Below, one piece after another: positions 46,317 through 58,760 of a DNA stretch of 64,000 bases. The stretch's first letter is position 1. Each line of letters starts with the position of its first letter. The translations under genes and the position numbers were made by a program. The notes under the pieces were generated by a model. It did no database searches, was not told the origin of the DNA, and saw only the letters and a list, made by a program, of their open reading frames with translations. This stretch comes from Mytilus trossulus. Taxonomy: Eukaryota > Mollusca > Bivalvia > Mytilida > Mytilidae. The stretch lies in contig NC_086373.1 of assembly GCF_036588685.1 (NCBI RefSeq), positions 2,728,001-2,792,000 on the forward strand, in the 5' to 3' direction.

Positions 46317-47021
46317 TTATACCTTTTTCCCATTATAAGGGAGTTCACAGTTTGTTCCTTGAAAGGTGGCAGACGTTTCCGGTGTTTGACTGGGAACGCC
46401 GGGAAGACGCGGTATGTCATGTAATCTTTGGTATGCAGCTGAGTATGGTTCGTAACGACTGGGTGATGTTGATTTCATATACGCAATCATTCTTCTCATT
46501 TCTTCAAGTGCATTTGCTTGCATAAGAATGTAATTTTTGGCTAGAAGAAGAGTGGCGATTTTAGAAAGTTTCCGAACAGAAGGACTATGAGCATAAGGTA
46601 TGACAGACCTCAAATCGTCTAGTGCATCATTCAAGTCATGCATTCTCCTTCTTTCTCGTGCGTTCACGTTCAGTCTAATTGTTTTATGTGGACTTCCTCT
46701 CCTTGTTCTGATTTTGCCTTCAAAATCTTGCCCTTCTTCACTAGAATATTCGGTATTGTCTCTGTTTAGATCTGAATTAAAGTTTTTATCAACACTGTCT
46801 GAACTACTATTATCCTCAACGTCAATGTTAAATTCGTTATATCCACTTTCTAGTTCTCTAGCACTGTTGACAAAACTGTGTTGGCCATGTGGAAAAGTTC
46901 CGTTAGGTATATCACAGTTGTAAGAATTCGATGTGTTTATCAATGGGTCAAATCGTTTTGAAAAATCGATCCCGTCCTGTGCATCAGCTGTATTGTTTTT
47001 ACGTTCTAAATCTTCGTTCAT
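46317..47021 (-). CDS. bHLH transcription factor, BHLHE22/BHLHE23 (beta3) class
   Basis: Single-exon gene of 234 residues with ATG at 47021-47019 and stop TAA at 46319-46317. The bHLH lies at about 115-180: basic region [11 protein letters not shown] (Glu123 and Arg126 are the E-box contact positions), helix 1 [13 protein letters not shown], loop [12 protein letters not shown], helix 2 [20 protein letters not shown]. The loop and the end of helix 2 match BHLHE22/23 better than the related OLIG proteins, which carry MLTNSLEEMKR-type residues there. The N-terminal 110 residues are acidic and Ser/Asn-rich; the C-terminus is short. The length is close to vertebrate BHLHE23. Known members dimerise, bind E-boxes, mostly repress, and act in retinal and other neural cell fate. 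A nuclear developmental regulator is the inference here. Which of the two vertebrate paralogues it matches cannot be decided from this window. Confidence 0.95.
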   Translation of the reverse strand: MNEDLERKNNTADAQDGIDFSKRFDPLINTSNSYNCDIPNGTFPHGQHSFVNSARELESGYNEFNIDVEDNSSSDSVDKNFNSDLNRDNTEYSSEEGQDFEGKIRTRRGSPHKTIRLNVNARERRRMHDLNDALDDLRSVIPYAHSPSVRKLSKIATLLLAKNYILMQANALEEMRRMIAYMKSTSPSRYEPYSAAYQRLHDIPRLPGVPSQTPETSATFQGTNCELPYNGKKV

Positions 47022-49904
47022 TTCACAAAACTCAAAAACAAACCACAGAAAATAAAAAAGAAAATGTTACTGCACTTTTGCTCCTCGCATTGAAAGCAGT
47101 CGGATCAATTACTTGTTAAAGTGACTTGTCATACAATCCACTTGCTCCTTGATTACACCAATTCCTTTAATCTATGATTTTAGCAAATCCAATTGGTCAA
47201 TTACTTGTTTACGTAGCAAATCAGCACACTCGATACATAGTAATCGAAAATTTGATGAAAAAGAACTTCAAAGCATTATATCCAAATTTAACGCTACAGA
47301 AATCGATATTAGTTATATTTCGAAGGAAATTCACTCCAAACGAAAATGAAGTTTAAAAAAAATATTATGAGATTATAAATGGAAAAAATATTACTTTAAA
47401 AATATAATATTATCACTTATCATCATTATTTATAAAACATATTTATAAATATGACGTTCTCTTTTTACGGTGAGATTGAGAATACAAAATAGCTTTATAT
47501 ATACGTTAATTTTAAACACACATTAAACCTAAATTAGCATAAGCCTTTTAATTCCCCTATGTACCTTGTCACGGTTGTCGATTTTTGAAATGCAGCTCGA
47601 CATGTGTTGTATCTTTTGAGGTTTGCGGCCCATTGAACAAACCTTGGGTGTTTTGTAAAGAAAAACGATACGTTTACATGGTCGATCTGCTACGGTGAAT
47701 TATTAAATAGCATTTTATATGATGATAATTACTTGTGGTATAGTCAACAACTGGATTGAAACAAGTTCAAAATCGTGCTTCAATAATGAAACTGTATTTT
47801 GCATTGCAATAAAAATTCAATTAAATTTAGTTAATAGTATCCACGTTCTTTCATTTTTATGAACAAATCTGTCGTTTTCTTTTGAAGGGAAAATTACCTT
47901 CAATTATTGTAAGTGATAAATTAACTTTGTCGAAACCTAATTATTAATCTTAATAAAAGAAGGAGGAGTAAAGATTTCAGTGCGACAATAAATTAAGAGA
48001 ATCTTTTATTCTTATACAATATAATTAATATAAAAAGCAGTTTGGCCAATAACTAAGAAACAGCAAATTAAAAAGGGTAAAATTGTCAGTAACATCAACA
48101 TATGGCCACACAGTAGGACATTTAGAAAATATACCAAAGTAATAGAGAATATGAGGTACTCATCATTTACTACAATGTAAATATTTTTTTACGGATAGAG
48201 CAAAAAAATACAAAATACTAGTTAGACTACTGTCGTATGTGTGCTTAAAGGAATAGCTCTATAATACGGCAAATTAAGATTAGTAATACAGTTATATTTA
48301 AATACTTTAAATGCATAGTAATCTGTTATATAATTTGTGATGAATGTTTGAAGTATCAGTTTTGTATTTTTTAGTATAGCGCTACATTATAATATGCAAA
48401 ATATCAAAATATATACTTTATACTTATAATTATGTGAATGGTTGAAACAAAGTTCTTACATGCAATAACTAAAAGAAGTAGTTGTCGTAAAAGATAGTAG
48501 CAAAACGTAGCTGTGTATTACTATTCCAATATTTCACCACTGTGACTATTTAACATCTTTATAAATAGCTAATTTTAAAGAGAACCTTTTCGTGAAGAGT
48601 TTTTATAAGACGTGTGCAGGCACCTTATGGCTCTTTTGTTCGTCTTCTGAAACATTAATCACATTCTTGACACTTTACAAACATTGACATACCCCCACCA
48701 GTCTGTCACATGAACAGTACTTAAGGTGTAAAAACGGCTCGAGATCTTCAGATATTTTGTCAGTTACTTTAAATAAAAATGACAAATTTGAAAATGAACA
48801 AACGTACCATATGTCTCCTAGAGTATCTGCGGCCGTCCAGGAGCACATTAAAATTTGTCGAAATATATTTCTTTTATGATAATTCCTGCATATTTTTTTT
48901 TAAACACTATCCATTTTTAGGTAAATACCTTCAAAATAACAAAAATTATACAACAAAATTCTATGAAACTGAATCAGAGATAATTTTATTTTTCGATTGT
49001 TTAAAGTTGAAACCCGCATTGTCAAACTTAACGTTGAAAAGTAATTTTTAATCAAGCCACTTTGATTGATAACCAGAAAACATTACATGGTTGATTTCAT
49101 TGTATAATGAGAAACATTTTTCATTATTTTCTGTATAAAAGAACAAATTTAATTATTTGTGAATGCATCCTGCAATGAATCAAGTTATTTGGACGATCGA
49201 GGACATGACAGATGGCTTTAGAATAGTCATCTATTTGATTACATAGCGGAGCTGATTTTTTGGAATGAAGTAACATGTAACAGCCAGTTAATTAATATAC
49301 GTATTATGAATAGTAAAAAGATAGATTTATTTTAATGCAATGAGAGTTATTTGCAGTTAATTCCAGAATTAAAAGAATGAGTTATAAGTAATTGATAAAA
49401 TAGAAAAAAGTTGTATGGTTAGACGATAAAGAAGAAGAAACGTAAGACGTTTACTTAAATATCAAACAAGAATTCAATATTATGAATGGAAATAAATTCC
49501 ACAAGCTATCCTTTTCTATCTACATGGAGGTAAAACATATCCTCTTTGTTGTACACGATCAAGATGAAGGGATACAGTAGTAAAATATAAATAGAAAAGT
49601 CAATATGTAAGGTTACTATGTCTGGAGGAATTGCAGTCTTACCTTAATCATAAAATAACAAAATGTAGCAGTTGAAAATTAAAAAGACAAAAAAACCAAC
49701 TGAGTTGTTTTAGAAATACTAAATCGTTGAACACAAACCACCTACATAAATGATGTGTTTTTATTTTTCTTCTTCATACAAGACATCTTTTCGTTACAAT
49801 ACATACCCATACAGCTAAACAGACATAATTTTGTTGAAAACGGTTGTCTCAATTATGCGTACCGTTATTACTATCTTTCTTATTTTATATCTACTGCTGC
49901 GCTT
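47022..49904. other. Gene-free stretch upstream of the bHLH gene
   Basis: Repeat-poor AT-rich DNA. A ccaattgg palindrome at about 47187 could serve as a CCAAT box on the - strand, but no TATA box or start site can be assigned. Open frames at 47149-47356 have no relatives I recognise. Confidence 0.4.
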
Positions 49905-50000
49905 ATTCGTACGAAAGCCGAGAAGGCCCACCTATAATTTAGAATTCAACATTCGGAATTCAGCATTCAGAATTCAGAATTCGGAATTCGGAATTCGGAA
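49905..50000 (+). repeat. gaattc-rich repeat with cgaaagccgagaagg leader
   Basis: cgtacgaaagccgagaagg, then cacctataattt, then about seven gaattcNgNattc-type units. The same arrangement, reversed, occurs at 60345-60430. Confidence 0.75.
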
Positions 50001-51120
50001 ATATTCATTTTATAATGTAATAAACTATTATTGTAAAAATAACTATTTGTTTCAATTGTGATATGAAAATTTAATACCTGTCTGAATATCATCCACTCCT
50101 TCTTATATACAGAAATTATATATATATTTGTCCATAGAATAAGCTATACAGGACTGTTTGCTTTTCATTTTATCTTTGTGTTTTATACTGGTTTGAAATC
50201 AACTACTGTAAGTTCATGGTTTCAACTTCCACCCTCACAACCTTCCCAACACACACCCCTACGCTGTTTCTATTCCCTGTCTTTTTTTACTGTCTTAAAC
50301 ATGTTTACCAAACCCCGAAAATCCGTGTAGCGTTAAAATTAAATAAAGAATTACATAAAACTTATAGGTAGAAGCTTTTTCATGATCGAAAGATAATTTC
50401 TCTGCCAAAACTTTATAAACAAAGTTTTCTCAATTATCCATATTGTTTATATCTACTATTTGGAAGGGATTATTTAAGAGGATAATGGCAAAGCGAGAAA
50501 CGGGTGACACGGATTCTAGCATTTTGCTAGTTTTAGGTTTGCTCTTTCTCAACACTGTATTACATGCCTCTGATTTTAACTACAACTCCTTTTTCTTTCA
50601 TTTGCCCTTGCCTAAACGCATGCTTCTGAAGGATTTACTAGTTCCGTTAAACTTTTTCTCGGAAAGCTGTTTGATTGTGAAAAAAAGTTCATAGATATAT
50701 ATTATATTCTATATTTATTTTTAATCTCCTTTTCACTGACGCGATAAGAACATGTAAAAATACTGCTGAGAAAGGCGATATCAATTTCACGCGTTTTTTT
50801 AGTGTCAACAATTTGCACAATACTGAGGACATACAAAAACGCAACACCAAAAGATTGAAATTTTTATAACAGTTACTTCATTATCTTCTATAATAAAAGC
50901 AACAAAAAATCACAACCTTGGGCATTGCGCATGTTTCTAAATACATTTCAATCAATCATATTACTTTAACGAGTGAGTGAATGAATTCTGCTTAATATAC
51001 AGCAGCAAATATAATATAGGCATATTCATGATGTGAATATGTGAATGAATGATGAATAAAGTCTGCGTTTTGCTAGCCCGACATGTTGAGCCGTTACCAA
51101 TTTCTAAGTCTTTTGTTTGA
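50001..51120. other. Gene-free stretch
   Basis: AT-rich, with one 83-codon open frame (50443-50694) that has no visible relatives. No recurrent repeat recognised. Confidence 0.4.
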
Positions 51121-51192
51121 TCTAGCTGACAAAGGTTCGAATTTACGACATTACGTACTCAGACAAGCACGCTAACCACGAGGCCATCTAGA
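51121..51192 (-). repeat. tRNA-like sequence, probably a SINE head or tRNA relic
   Basis: Read on the - strand: tctagatggcctcgtggtta resembles a pol III A box with D arm, and aaattcgaaccttt resembles a B box with T loop. The ends tctag and ctaga can pair. About 72 nt. The anticodon stem is not convincing, so I do not call it a functional tRNA. Confidence 0.5.
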
Positions 51193-51199
51193 CTAAGAT

Positions 51200-52360
51200 T
51201 GTTTAGTATAATAAAGGAAGTTTAAATATTTCTTGCATGGTATAATATATTCTTCCCTAACAAAAATATATTATAAATATCTTGAAAATACTGTTAATTA
51301 CTTAGCTACTGATATATTTCATGGGAAATAAATTATTTCAATTTTTAGACAAAATAATGTTCCAATTGTTGTTGCGTTTTAATTGACATTCACTATCCTA
51401 ACGGAAATCAATGACCGATCATCATAGAATATCAATAACAGAACTATTAAACTCCTTATGAATGTTTATCTTAAGCCAGCAAGTTCTTAATGTTTCTTAT
51501 ACTATAATCTGACAAGTAAACAACCTGTGTATCCCTTATCTTTATCTTGATCTTGTGTAATTAATTAAGTCGGTCGCAGTTGAAAATAGCTCTGGTTTAC
51601 GCAGTATATATTGGACGATAGATGTAGTCTTTCGGAACACCGGATGATATTCGGAACACTTCTATTCTTTCTATGACCACCTTTCAAATACATGCGCAAT
51701 AGCTTACTAATCTGTTGAATAAACATTAGCATCTTAAGTTGCTATAGAGATATTTTACTTATGACATGAAAATTATTATGATTTAATATTTCCTTGCACA
51801 CGATTACAAGCTGCTAATATTAACCAACATGCGTAGTATTTTAATCAAAGTCAAACGTTGAAACCAGCTGTGTTAAGATATGAGATAAGATTTCATGTAT
51901 AAACAATGCGATATATTCTGAACGAGAATAATTAAAAATAAAATCTTTAAAAAAAGTATAAGCACTTTCTTGAAATTTTACGTCTAGGATAGACCAAGGA
52001 CGTGGAAACATAATCATAAATACGTGCCTCAAATAGGTGTAAAAAACGAGGATTTAAAAAAAAACATCGTTTATTGAAAATAACGTTAAAATTAATTATG
52101 AAAGTATATGTCCGTATTTATTTTCATTAATATTGCAAATTTAAAGTTATTTTCTTTGTTTAAATATTGCAACATTATTTACTTTTTTTTTAAACCAAGG
52201 TCACATAACCTCTGAATCCTTTTCGTCATTATATGCGACTGATAAGTATAGATATTCGATATGAAGAAAAAGAATACTGGAATCTAAATCTAAAATGTAT
52301 TTTAAAAAAATGCACATTTGACCATGCAGATGTAAGAAATAAAACTTCAAGCAATGAAAC
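51200..52360. other. Gene-free stretch
   Basis: AT-rich; no exon, recurrent repeat or hairpin recognised by eye. Confidence 0.35.
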
Positions 52361-52850
52361 AACGAATTGAATGTGCCATAGTCGGCTACAAAAGGCCCCG
52401 AAATGACAATGTAAAACAATCAGTCAAAACAAAAAATAACAAAGTCCGTATCATCGTATGCGTAACTTGCTCACCAGAGGAACGCTGAGCAAGCGTTTAA
52501 ACGCGCGTTGCATAAGTTTGAAGAACGTTGAAATGCAAAGGTATCAACAATGAAAAAACCCTATTTAGTCGGCTTTCAAATGCCCCGACCATAAAGATTT
52601 GAAAACAAAAATCAAACAAAACTAAACAGCCTTAATATTGATAACAAAATAATTTACGAAAAAAAACTTGACCTATATGAACTATGAACAACAACCACTG
52701 TACTACATGTTCCTGGCTTTAGAATGGACATTGGCACATACACAATGTGGTGGCCATAAACTCAACCCTCCAAAATGAACCAAACCTAGAACAATACATC
52801 GCAAGAAAAAACTGTAAAATATCAATTGCAATTCGCGTCCCTTAAAATAT
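52361..52850 (-). mobile_element. Diverged family C tail in two pieces
   Basis: 52375-52440 (gtcggctacaaaaggccccgaaatg order) and 52545-52850 (aaatgccccgacc, caacaaccactgta, atgttcctggc) follow the reversed family C tail with many substitutions. The 136-codon open frame over the second piece is repeat-derived. Confidence 0.5.
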
Positions 52851-53600
52851 GGGTACGGTGCACAATAATCACTTACATAAAAAAAAAACAATAGACACAA
52901 ATCACTGAAATATAAGTACTCGCACTTACCGAAAGCTATTTCAAAGCTAGTGAAAATGTAGACGAACCAGTGGATATAGACGGACTGGTAAACATGTAAA
53001 CAGACGGGTAAATGTGACAGACTTTTTGACAGACATTCACATATAGACAGACCTGCAGTTGGGAATGTAGAAAGACTACGGGAAACGCTTAGGTACGCTC
53101 CACGCACATCCAATACACGCTTTTAGCTCGTTGTGCACACGATACAGATATGATTGACAGGTTGATAATCAAAATTACTAGCGTATTGGTAGCGTGAATT
53201 ATTTTTTTTTACCACGGCCGACGTACGTCGGATCTATACGTTGATGTGTGAAGCCGGTATTACATTAGGTAAACAGGCAATGTCAGGTTTTAATTCTTAT
53301 GCACAACAAAAGGAATATAAAACAATGCATCTTTAATCATTAAACAATTATCTAATATATAATGCCAAACAAGCATTTGGGTTTACGATTGCATTTCGTT
53401 TTTTAAAGAAAACAACTTGTCTATACTATTAAACGAGACCTCATTTTGGGTGTCGCTTCTCTTCTTTCCACAATAAACTAATCTTCATGCCTCTGTGTCC
53501 TATATGTACAGTGCATAATCGCATTTGTCATCCATTCATTTGATTATCCAGATTGAGTTATTTTGAGAGAAAAACAAGAAAAAGGCGTCCGGATATGTTT

Positions 53601-53830
53601 CCGTCATTGGACGAAATTTTAAGTCAGATTAGACTTCCGGTTTGCGTTTTTTCTGTATACTTTTATCATACATATACTACGAATAAAGTGTATTGTCTGT
53701 CTGATATCCATCATTGGACCAAATTTTAATTCAGATGAGACCTCTCGCTTGCGTTTATTGTATACTTTGAAACACATACATATATATATATATATACTAA
53801 GAATAACGTGTATTTTCTGTTTGATACCAT
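53601..53830. repeat. Tandem duplication, unit about 107 bp
   Basis: ccgtcattggacgaaattttaa from 53601 recurs as ccatcattggaccaaatttt from 53708, and both continue through agac, tgcgttt, gtatactt and gaataa-gtgtatt. The second copy has a TA expansion inside. Confidence 0.75.
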
Positions 53831-53843
53831 TTTCAAGTTTACT

Positions 53844-53911
53844 ATCCACGGCGGTCACAGAGTTTATTAAATAGAGAGTGTCTGTATAATATATCAATGA
53901 CCGCCGTGGAT
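53844..53911. repeat. Short inverted repeat, 14-bp perfect arms
   Basis: atccacggcggtca at 53844-53857 and its exact reverse complement at 53898-53911, separated by 40 bases. Weaker pairing continues outward (agttta / taaact). Directly follows the 107-bp duplication. Confidence 0.8.
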
Positions 53912-54030
53912 CTATTGTTAAACTGAGAATTGAATTTCAAACAAAATATACTTTATTTAAAGTAATAAATGAAGCAGGACCTTTCGGGACGTCGGGAACG
54001 GGTGTTTTTAAGATCGAAATTTCAGGATTG

Positions 54031-54425
54031 ACCATTTCGGGATACGGGATTTCTTTTTTCGAATTTCAGGTTGTCGAGATATTTAATTTATAATAAATTC
54101 GGAACCTCGGGATTTCATGTTCTTAAGACCGGGATATCGGGATCAGGACCCCTCCCGGTGCGACCCCCCCTTTTATGAATGTTTATAATATACAGATATG
54201 TGAGCGCTAAAATTATCCATGTGACATTCAAACCATTTCGGGATACGGGATTTCTTTTTTCGAATTTCAGGTTGTCGAGATTTTTAATTTATATTTAATT
54301 CGGAACCTCGGGATTTCATGTTCTTAAGACCGGGATATCGGGATCAGGACCTCTCCCGGTGCGATCCCCCTTTTATGAATGTTCATAATATACAGATAAG
54401 CGCTAAAATTATCCATGTATCATTA
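54031..54425. repeat. 201-bp tandem duplication with cgggat motifs
   Basis: Copy 1 at 54031-54231, copy 2 from 54232. Both begin accatttcgggatacggg and include ttcggaacctcgggattt and gggatatcgggatcagg, with few differences. The second lacks a few bases after cagata. Confidence 0.85.
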
Positions 54426-54589
54426 AAATTAATAGAGAACTAACAAAAAAAAAATGATTTCTTTTGTGGAAAAAGGAGGAGCCGGGCTAGAAAAACAATT
54501 ATCCTGTCCCAAACTAGAGATGACTTTTGATACCTTTTCTGAAATTCTCCAGTCATAAAGTGTTTTACAAAAAAAGATGATGAGGTATG

Positions 54590-54840
54590 AATGACAATGA
54601 GACAGCACTGCGCAAGAGACCAAAATGACACCGAAATTAACATTGAAAGGTCACCTTACGGCCTTCAACAATGTGCAAAGCCGATACTGCATAGTCTGAT
54701 AAAAAAAGCCCCGAAATGACAATGTAAAACAATTCAAACGAGAAAACTAACAGCTTTATTTATTTACAAAAAACGAACGAAAAACAAATATGAAACACAT
54801 AAACAAACGAAAACCACTGAATTACAGGCCCCTGACTGGA
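54590..54840 (-). mobile_element. Family C retroelement tail
   Basis: Reverse order of 30260-30500: gaatgacaatgagacag, ggtcaccttacggcc, ccgaaatgacaatg, aaacgagaaaactaac, aaccactgaattacagg. 5'-truncated. Confidence 0.75.
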
Positions 54841-55199
54841 ATTTTCATAATATATTACATGTATGTTCATAATGAAATTAATAGAAAACAAAAAAATAGG
54901 AATTTTGAAAATAAAGAAGGAGGGTTAAAAAAAAACATTTTCCTGTCCCCAAGTACCTATTACTTTTGATACTTTTCTTGAAATTCACAAGTCAGTAAAT
55001 CTTCCTACAACACTTTACATTCTTTCAACCACGCTCTAAATGCCCGCGATTTCGCAGAAGTGTCTAGTTATAATAATAATAATAAGGGCTTTATTTAAAG
55101 AATGTGACTCAAGTAGAAATTCACTAATCTACCTTGAGACCCTCACAAATATAATAATACAGAACAAATATTACAGATATTATATTTTTATTAAAATTT

Positions 55200-57045
55200 T
55201 TGACAGGACGTATTATGTTTTACAAATGTCCGGTGTCCGTCCGTCTGTCCATGTGTTTTTCTGTCTGCCCACCGTAACTTGAGAATGACTTATCAAAATT
55301 TCATGAAACTTAATATAGTTGTTTTTTTATGATGGTCAAATGATCTGTATACTTTTTTGTGAAAAAAAAAATAAAACTCTTTGAGTTACGGCACTTTGTA
55401 AATAAAAGAGGTGGTTTTTTTTCACATGTCGCACCGTTTCTCAATAACGATTTTTATGCCCCACCTACGATAGTAGAGGTGCATTATGTTTTATGGTCTG
55501 TGCCTCCGTTCGTTGTACCGTCTGTGTGTCCGTCTGTGCGTCCGTCTGTACGTCCGTTCGAGATAGTTTTTGATGAAGTTGAAGTCCAATCAATTTGAAA
55601 CTTAGTACACATGTTCCCCATGATATGATCTTTTTAATTTTAATGCCAAATTATAGTTTTGACCCCAATTACTTGGTCCACTGAACATAGAAAATGATAG
55701 TGCAAAGTTCAGGTTAAAGTTTTTGGTCAAGGTAGTTTTTGATGAAGTTAAAGTTACATCAACTTGAAACTTAGTACACATGTTCCCTATGACATGATAT
55801 TTCTAATTTAAATTCCAAATTAAAGTTCTGACCCCAATTTTTACGGTCCACTGAACACAGAAAATGATAGTGCGAGTGGGGCATCCGTGTACTAAGGACA
55901 CATTCTTGTTGATTATTGCTTAAAACTGTACACACTTCTTAGTTATATTCATCTTTAGATCTGTATACTTTTTGGTGATGATTCAAAATTTTATTTTTGA
56001 GTTATTCAAAAAACGTATCTTAAAAACGATTTATGATTAATTGCTTAAAATTTCAAACACACTTCTTTGTTATATTAATCAAAAGATCTGTATGCTTTTT
56101 GGTGATAAATCAAAATTTAAAAAAAAACGGGAGGGGGGTTCACATGTCCCGCCGTATCTCAAAAACATCATATGGTTATTGCTTTAAACTTTCTCAGAAA
56201 CTATTTATGATTATTGCATAAAACTTCCAAACAAGGCAACGGGCGTATCATGTGCTCATGGCGCAGCTGTTTATTTATACTTAAACTAAACTTAAAAGTT
56301 GTTTATATATACGCTTTGGTCACACACCGTATACTGGATAACACGAACGGACGACGAACGGATGAAAAAAATTGTCCGCTGACAATATTTGCTCAGGTGA
56401 GCCTCACATTTCCCTCCGTCGGTACATTCACTGGTATATATCACATGAATACCGGATATGTAGGCTACAGACGTTTTCCGGTACGGTGTGATCAGGGCAC
56501 GGTCAAACGATCTGTATACGTTTTTGTGAAATTATGATTGTTCGTTCCAAAACTATGGGATTTTGTTGTCAGTTAAAAACAAAGGGATATATCTTTCACA
56601 TATCTTTAAAATGCTATATCTGATTGGCTTCAAACTTTACACAATTCTTTGTTACTAGTATTATAGATTCAATTAAGGTCTGTTTACTTTTTGGTGACAT
56701 TTTTATTTAGAAAAGAGATATGGTCTTTTTTTTATAAAAAAAATATTTAAAGGGGGGATATATTTCCCACATGTCCTGCTGTATTTTGAAAATGCCTCTT
56801 ATAATTGGCTTAACACTGTACACAGTTGTTTTGGTGACACTAAGGTGTGCAGATTTTTGGGGACATTTTAAAAATATTTCACATGTCGAAATGCGTCTTG
56901 AGAATGCATTGTTTTATATACCTCCGACTTTACACAGTTATATGTTGTCATATTCTGTGTGTATACTAATTACGACCGGGCCATATATGTATGATAGGAC
57001 ATTTACCAGCTGGACCATATGAGTATCACCACCAAACAGGTATTT
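55200..57045 (+). repeat. Bivalve-type repeat cluster with gtccgtc runs
   Basis: Repeated gtccgtctgt tracts near 55235 and 55520. Two diverged tandem units carrying acttgaaacttagtacaca at about 55562-55735 and 55735-55875. Related ttctttgttatat / gatctgtatactttttggtga words repeat at 55940, 56070 and 56640. Open frames here are repeat-derived. Confidence 0.6.
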
Positions 57046-57359
57046 TATACATGTATCAGAATTTCTTTAAAAAAAAAACCTTCAAAATGTAAAATTTATA
57101 TTTCACTAAAACAATGAAATATTTCAATAGTTGAAATGTAAATAGCTAAAGAAATTGAATTGTATTAAAGGATCAAAAATTTGTATACGTCCGTTTAAAA
57201 AAAAACTATTACGGAATTGTTGTATAACCGTTGTCCGTCCGTCCGTCGTGCACACTTCGGAAAATATAACTCAACAACGATTTTTGATATTTTAAAACAT
57301 CCGATCAACCTTGCATCATATTTTGCCTGATAGGACCCGGCAAGGTGACGTCGCGTTAG

Positions 57360-57435
57360 TCCTACAGCCATTATTCCGACATCCAATTATTCCGACAACC
57401 CGTTACTCCGACATCTCATTATTCCGACAGCTCAT
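57360..57435. repeat. Short degenerate tandem repeat, unit about 15-17 bp
   Basis: attattccgaca / attactccgaca-type units occur about five times in 75 bases. Confidence 0.7.
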
Positions 57436-57589
57436 TTTACAGATTTTACAATGCATCTGCTATAAATTTATGTGTTAAGTTTCCCTAAAATGACCAACTC
57501 CATTCTCCATATATATTGTCCGTTTTTTTCTCTCACTTTATTCTTCTCATTTTGGATATTGGCTGTCATGGATATTTGTATCAGTTTCT

Positions 57590-58760
57590 TGGAGATACAC
57601 AATTGATCCTGTAACAATTTATTGCCCTTTAAAGTCATTTGTTAGCAATGTTTTGTACATTTTTGTAATCTTTTACAAAATTCGTATTTTCAGAAACTTC
57701 AGGGCAAAATTAAACCAATCTTAGCCTGAACCATTCTAAAGGAATGTTGTTTATCACACTATATCTAAAAACCTCGCCCATCAACCAAGATGGTCGCAAT
57801 GGTTACAAATTGAAAAATGGGGGGGGGGGGGGGGGGGAGGAATAAGGTTTAGCTTATATCTCTGAAACTAAATCATCAAGAACTATCTGCCGTGGATATT
57901 ACCACACGCATCAGACAACCTGCTGTTTGATTACTTCCCTGAAGTGGTAATTTTTAGGACATTTGGTTATTTTCTTGAATATTTTTATAGATAGAAATAA
58001 ACTTTATACACAGCAAAAATGCTCAGGAAGGTAAGCTCTACTAATTAGTCAACATGATCTTAATTGTCAAATGACTCTTTCAGGTGTTATTGCCCTTTAA
58101 GGTGGTACCCAAAACCTTCACTAACATTTATAAGGCTGGTTTAATTTTCATAAAATTTTGACAAATGATTTACTTTGTCTCTATGACAGAAATATAAAAA
58201 TTTCCAGAAATTTGAACCAATCATTTTATCAGAAAAATTATACTGGTTACATAGCAGTTTGACAAACACTTATTTTGATCATTGAGAAGCTTATTTTTAT
58301 TTTGTGTTACGTCTTTGAGTGTGTAACGTTAGGTGACACCAGTATCGTGCTATGTAACCAGTGTAATTTTTCTGATAAAATGATTGGTTCAAATTTCTAG
58401 AAATTTTTATATTTCTGTCATAGAGACAAAGTAAATCATTTGTCAAAATTTTATGAAAATTAAACCAGCCATATAAATTTTAGTGAAGGTTTTGGGTACC
58501 ACCTTAAAGGGCAATATCAAAACGTTTAGCTGAGTTTACAGAGTTATCTCCCTGTAGTGTTAGGTACCACATTATTTTGTAAGTCAATCAAGGATTTGTA
58601 CAGTGTCACTATACACATTCTTGAGTCAATTGTTATCAATTTTTCGTAAATTGTTGTTATTTTTTTTACAAAAATCTTTTCTTCTGAAACTACTGGTCCA
58701 AGATAATTAGATATAGAGATAACAGTTACTGTAAACAGTAAAAATGTTCAGTACAGTTAA
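57590..58760 (+). repeat. Bivalve-type repeat, split by the TTAA foldback element
   Basis: 57590-58096 and 58508-58760 carry the same words as the repeat in HELZ2-like intron 12 (caaccaagatgg, tatatctctgaaactaaa, cttctgaaactactgg). A run of 19 G occurs at 57819-57837. Confidence 0.6.
58101..58503. mobile_element. TTAA-flanked foldback element with about 155-bp arms
   Basis: The left arm from 58101 (ggtggtacccaaaacc) and the right arm ending at 58503 are reverse complements over about 155 bases with only about four mismatches seen. A loop of about 90 bases lies between. TTAA flanks both sides (58097-58100, 58504-58507). Non-coding; a piggyBac-like MITE by its duplication. Confidence 0.85.

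Noticed and set aside
46600-46923. 107-codon open frame on the + strand
   Set aside because: It lies wholly antisense to the bHLH coding exon and has no recognisable motif; a shadow frame.
51121-51192. Functional tRNA gene
   Set aside because: The boxes are tRNA-like, but the anticodon arm does not pair convincingly, so only a tRNA-derived repeat is supported.
52703-53113. 136-codon open frame on the - strand
   Set aside because: Its start overlaps a diverged family C tail and the translation shows only hydrophobic and cysteine-rich low-information sequence.
53218-53231. Perfect 14-bp palindrome ccgacgtacgtcgg
   Set aside because: A single short palindrome with no gene or repeat boundary next to it; expected by chance somewhere in 64 kb.
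57819-57837. Run of 19 G as a possible G-quadruplex regulator
   Set aside because: A homopolymer inside a repeat, not near any gene; slippage or assembly noise is as likely.
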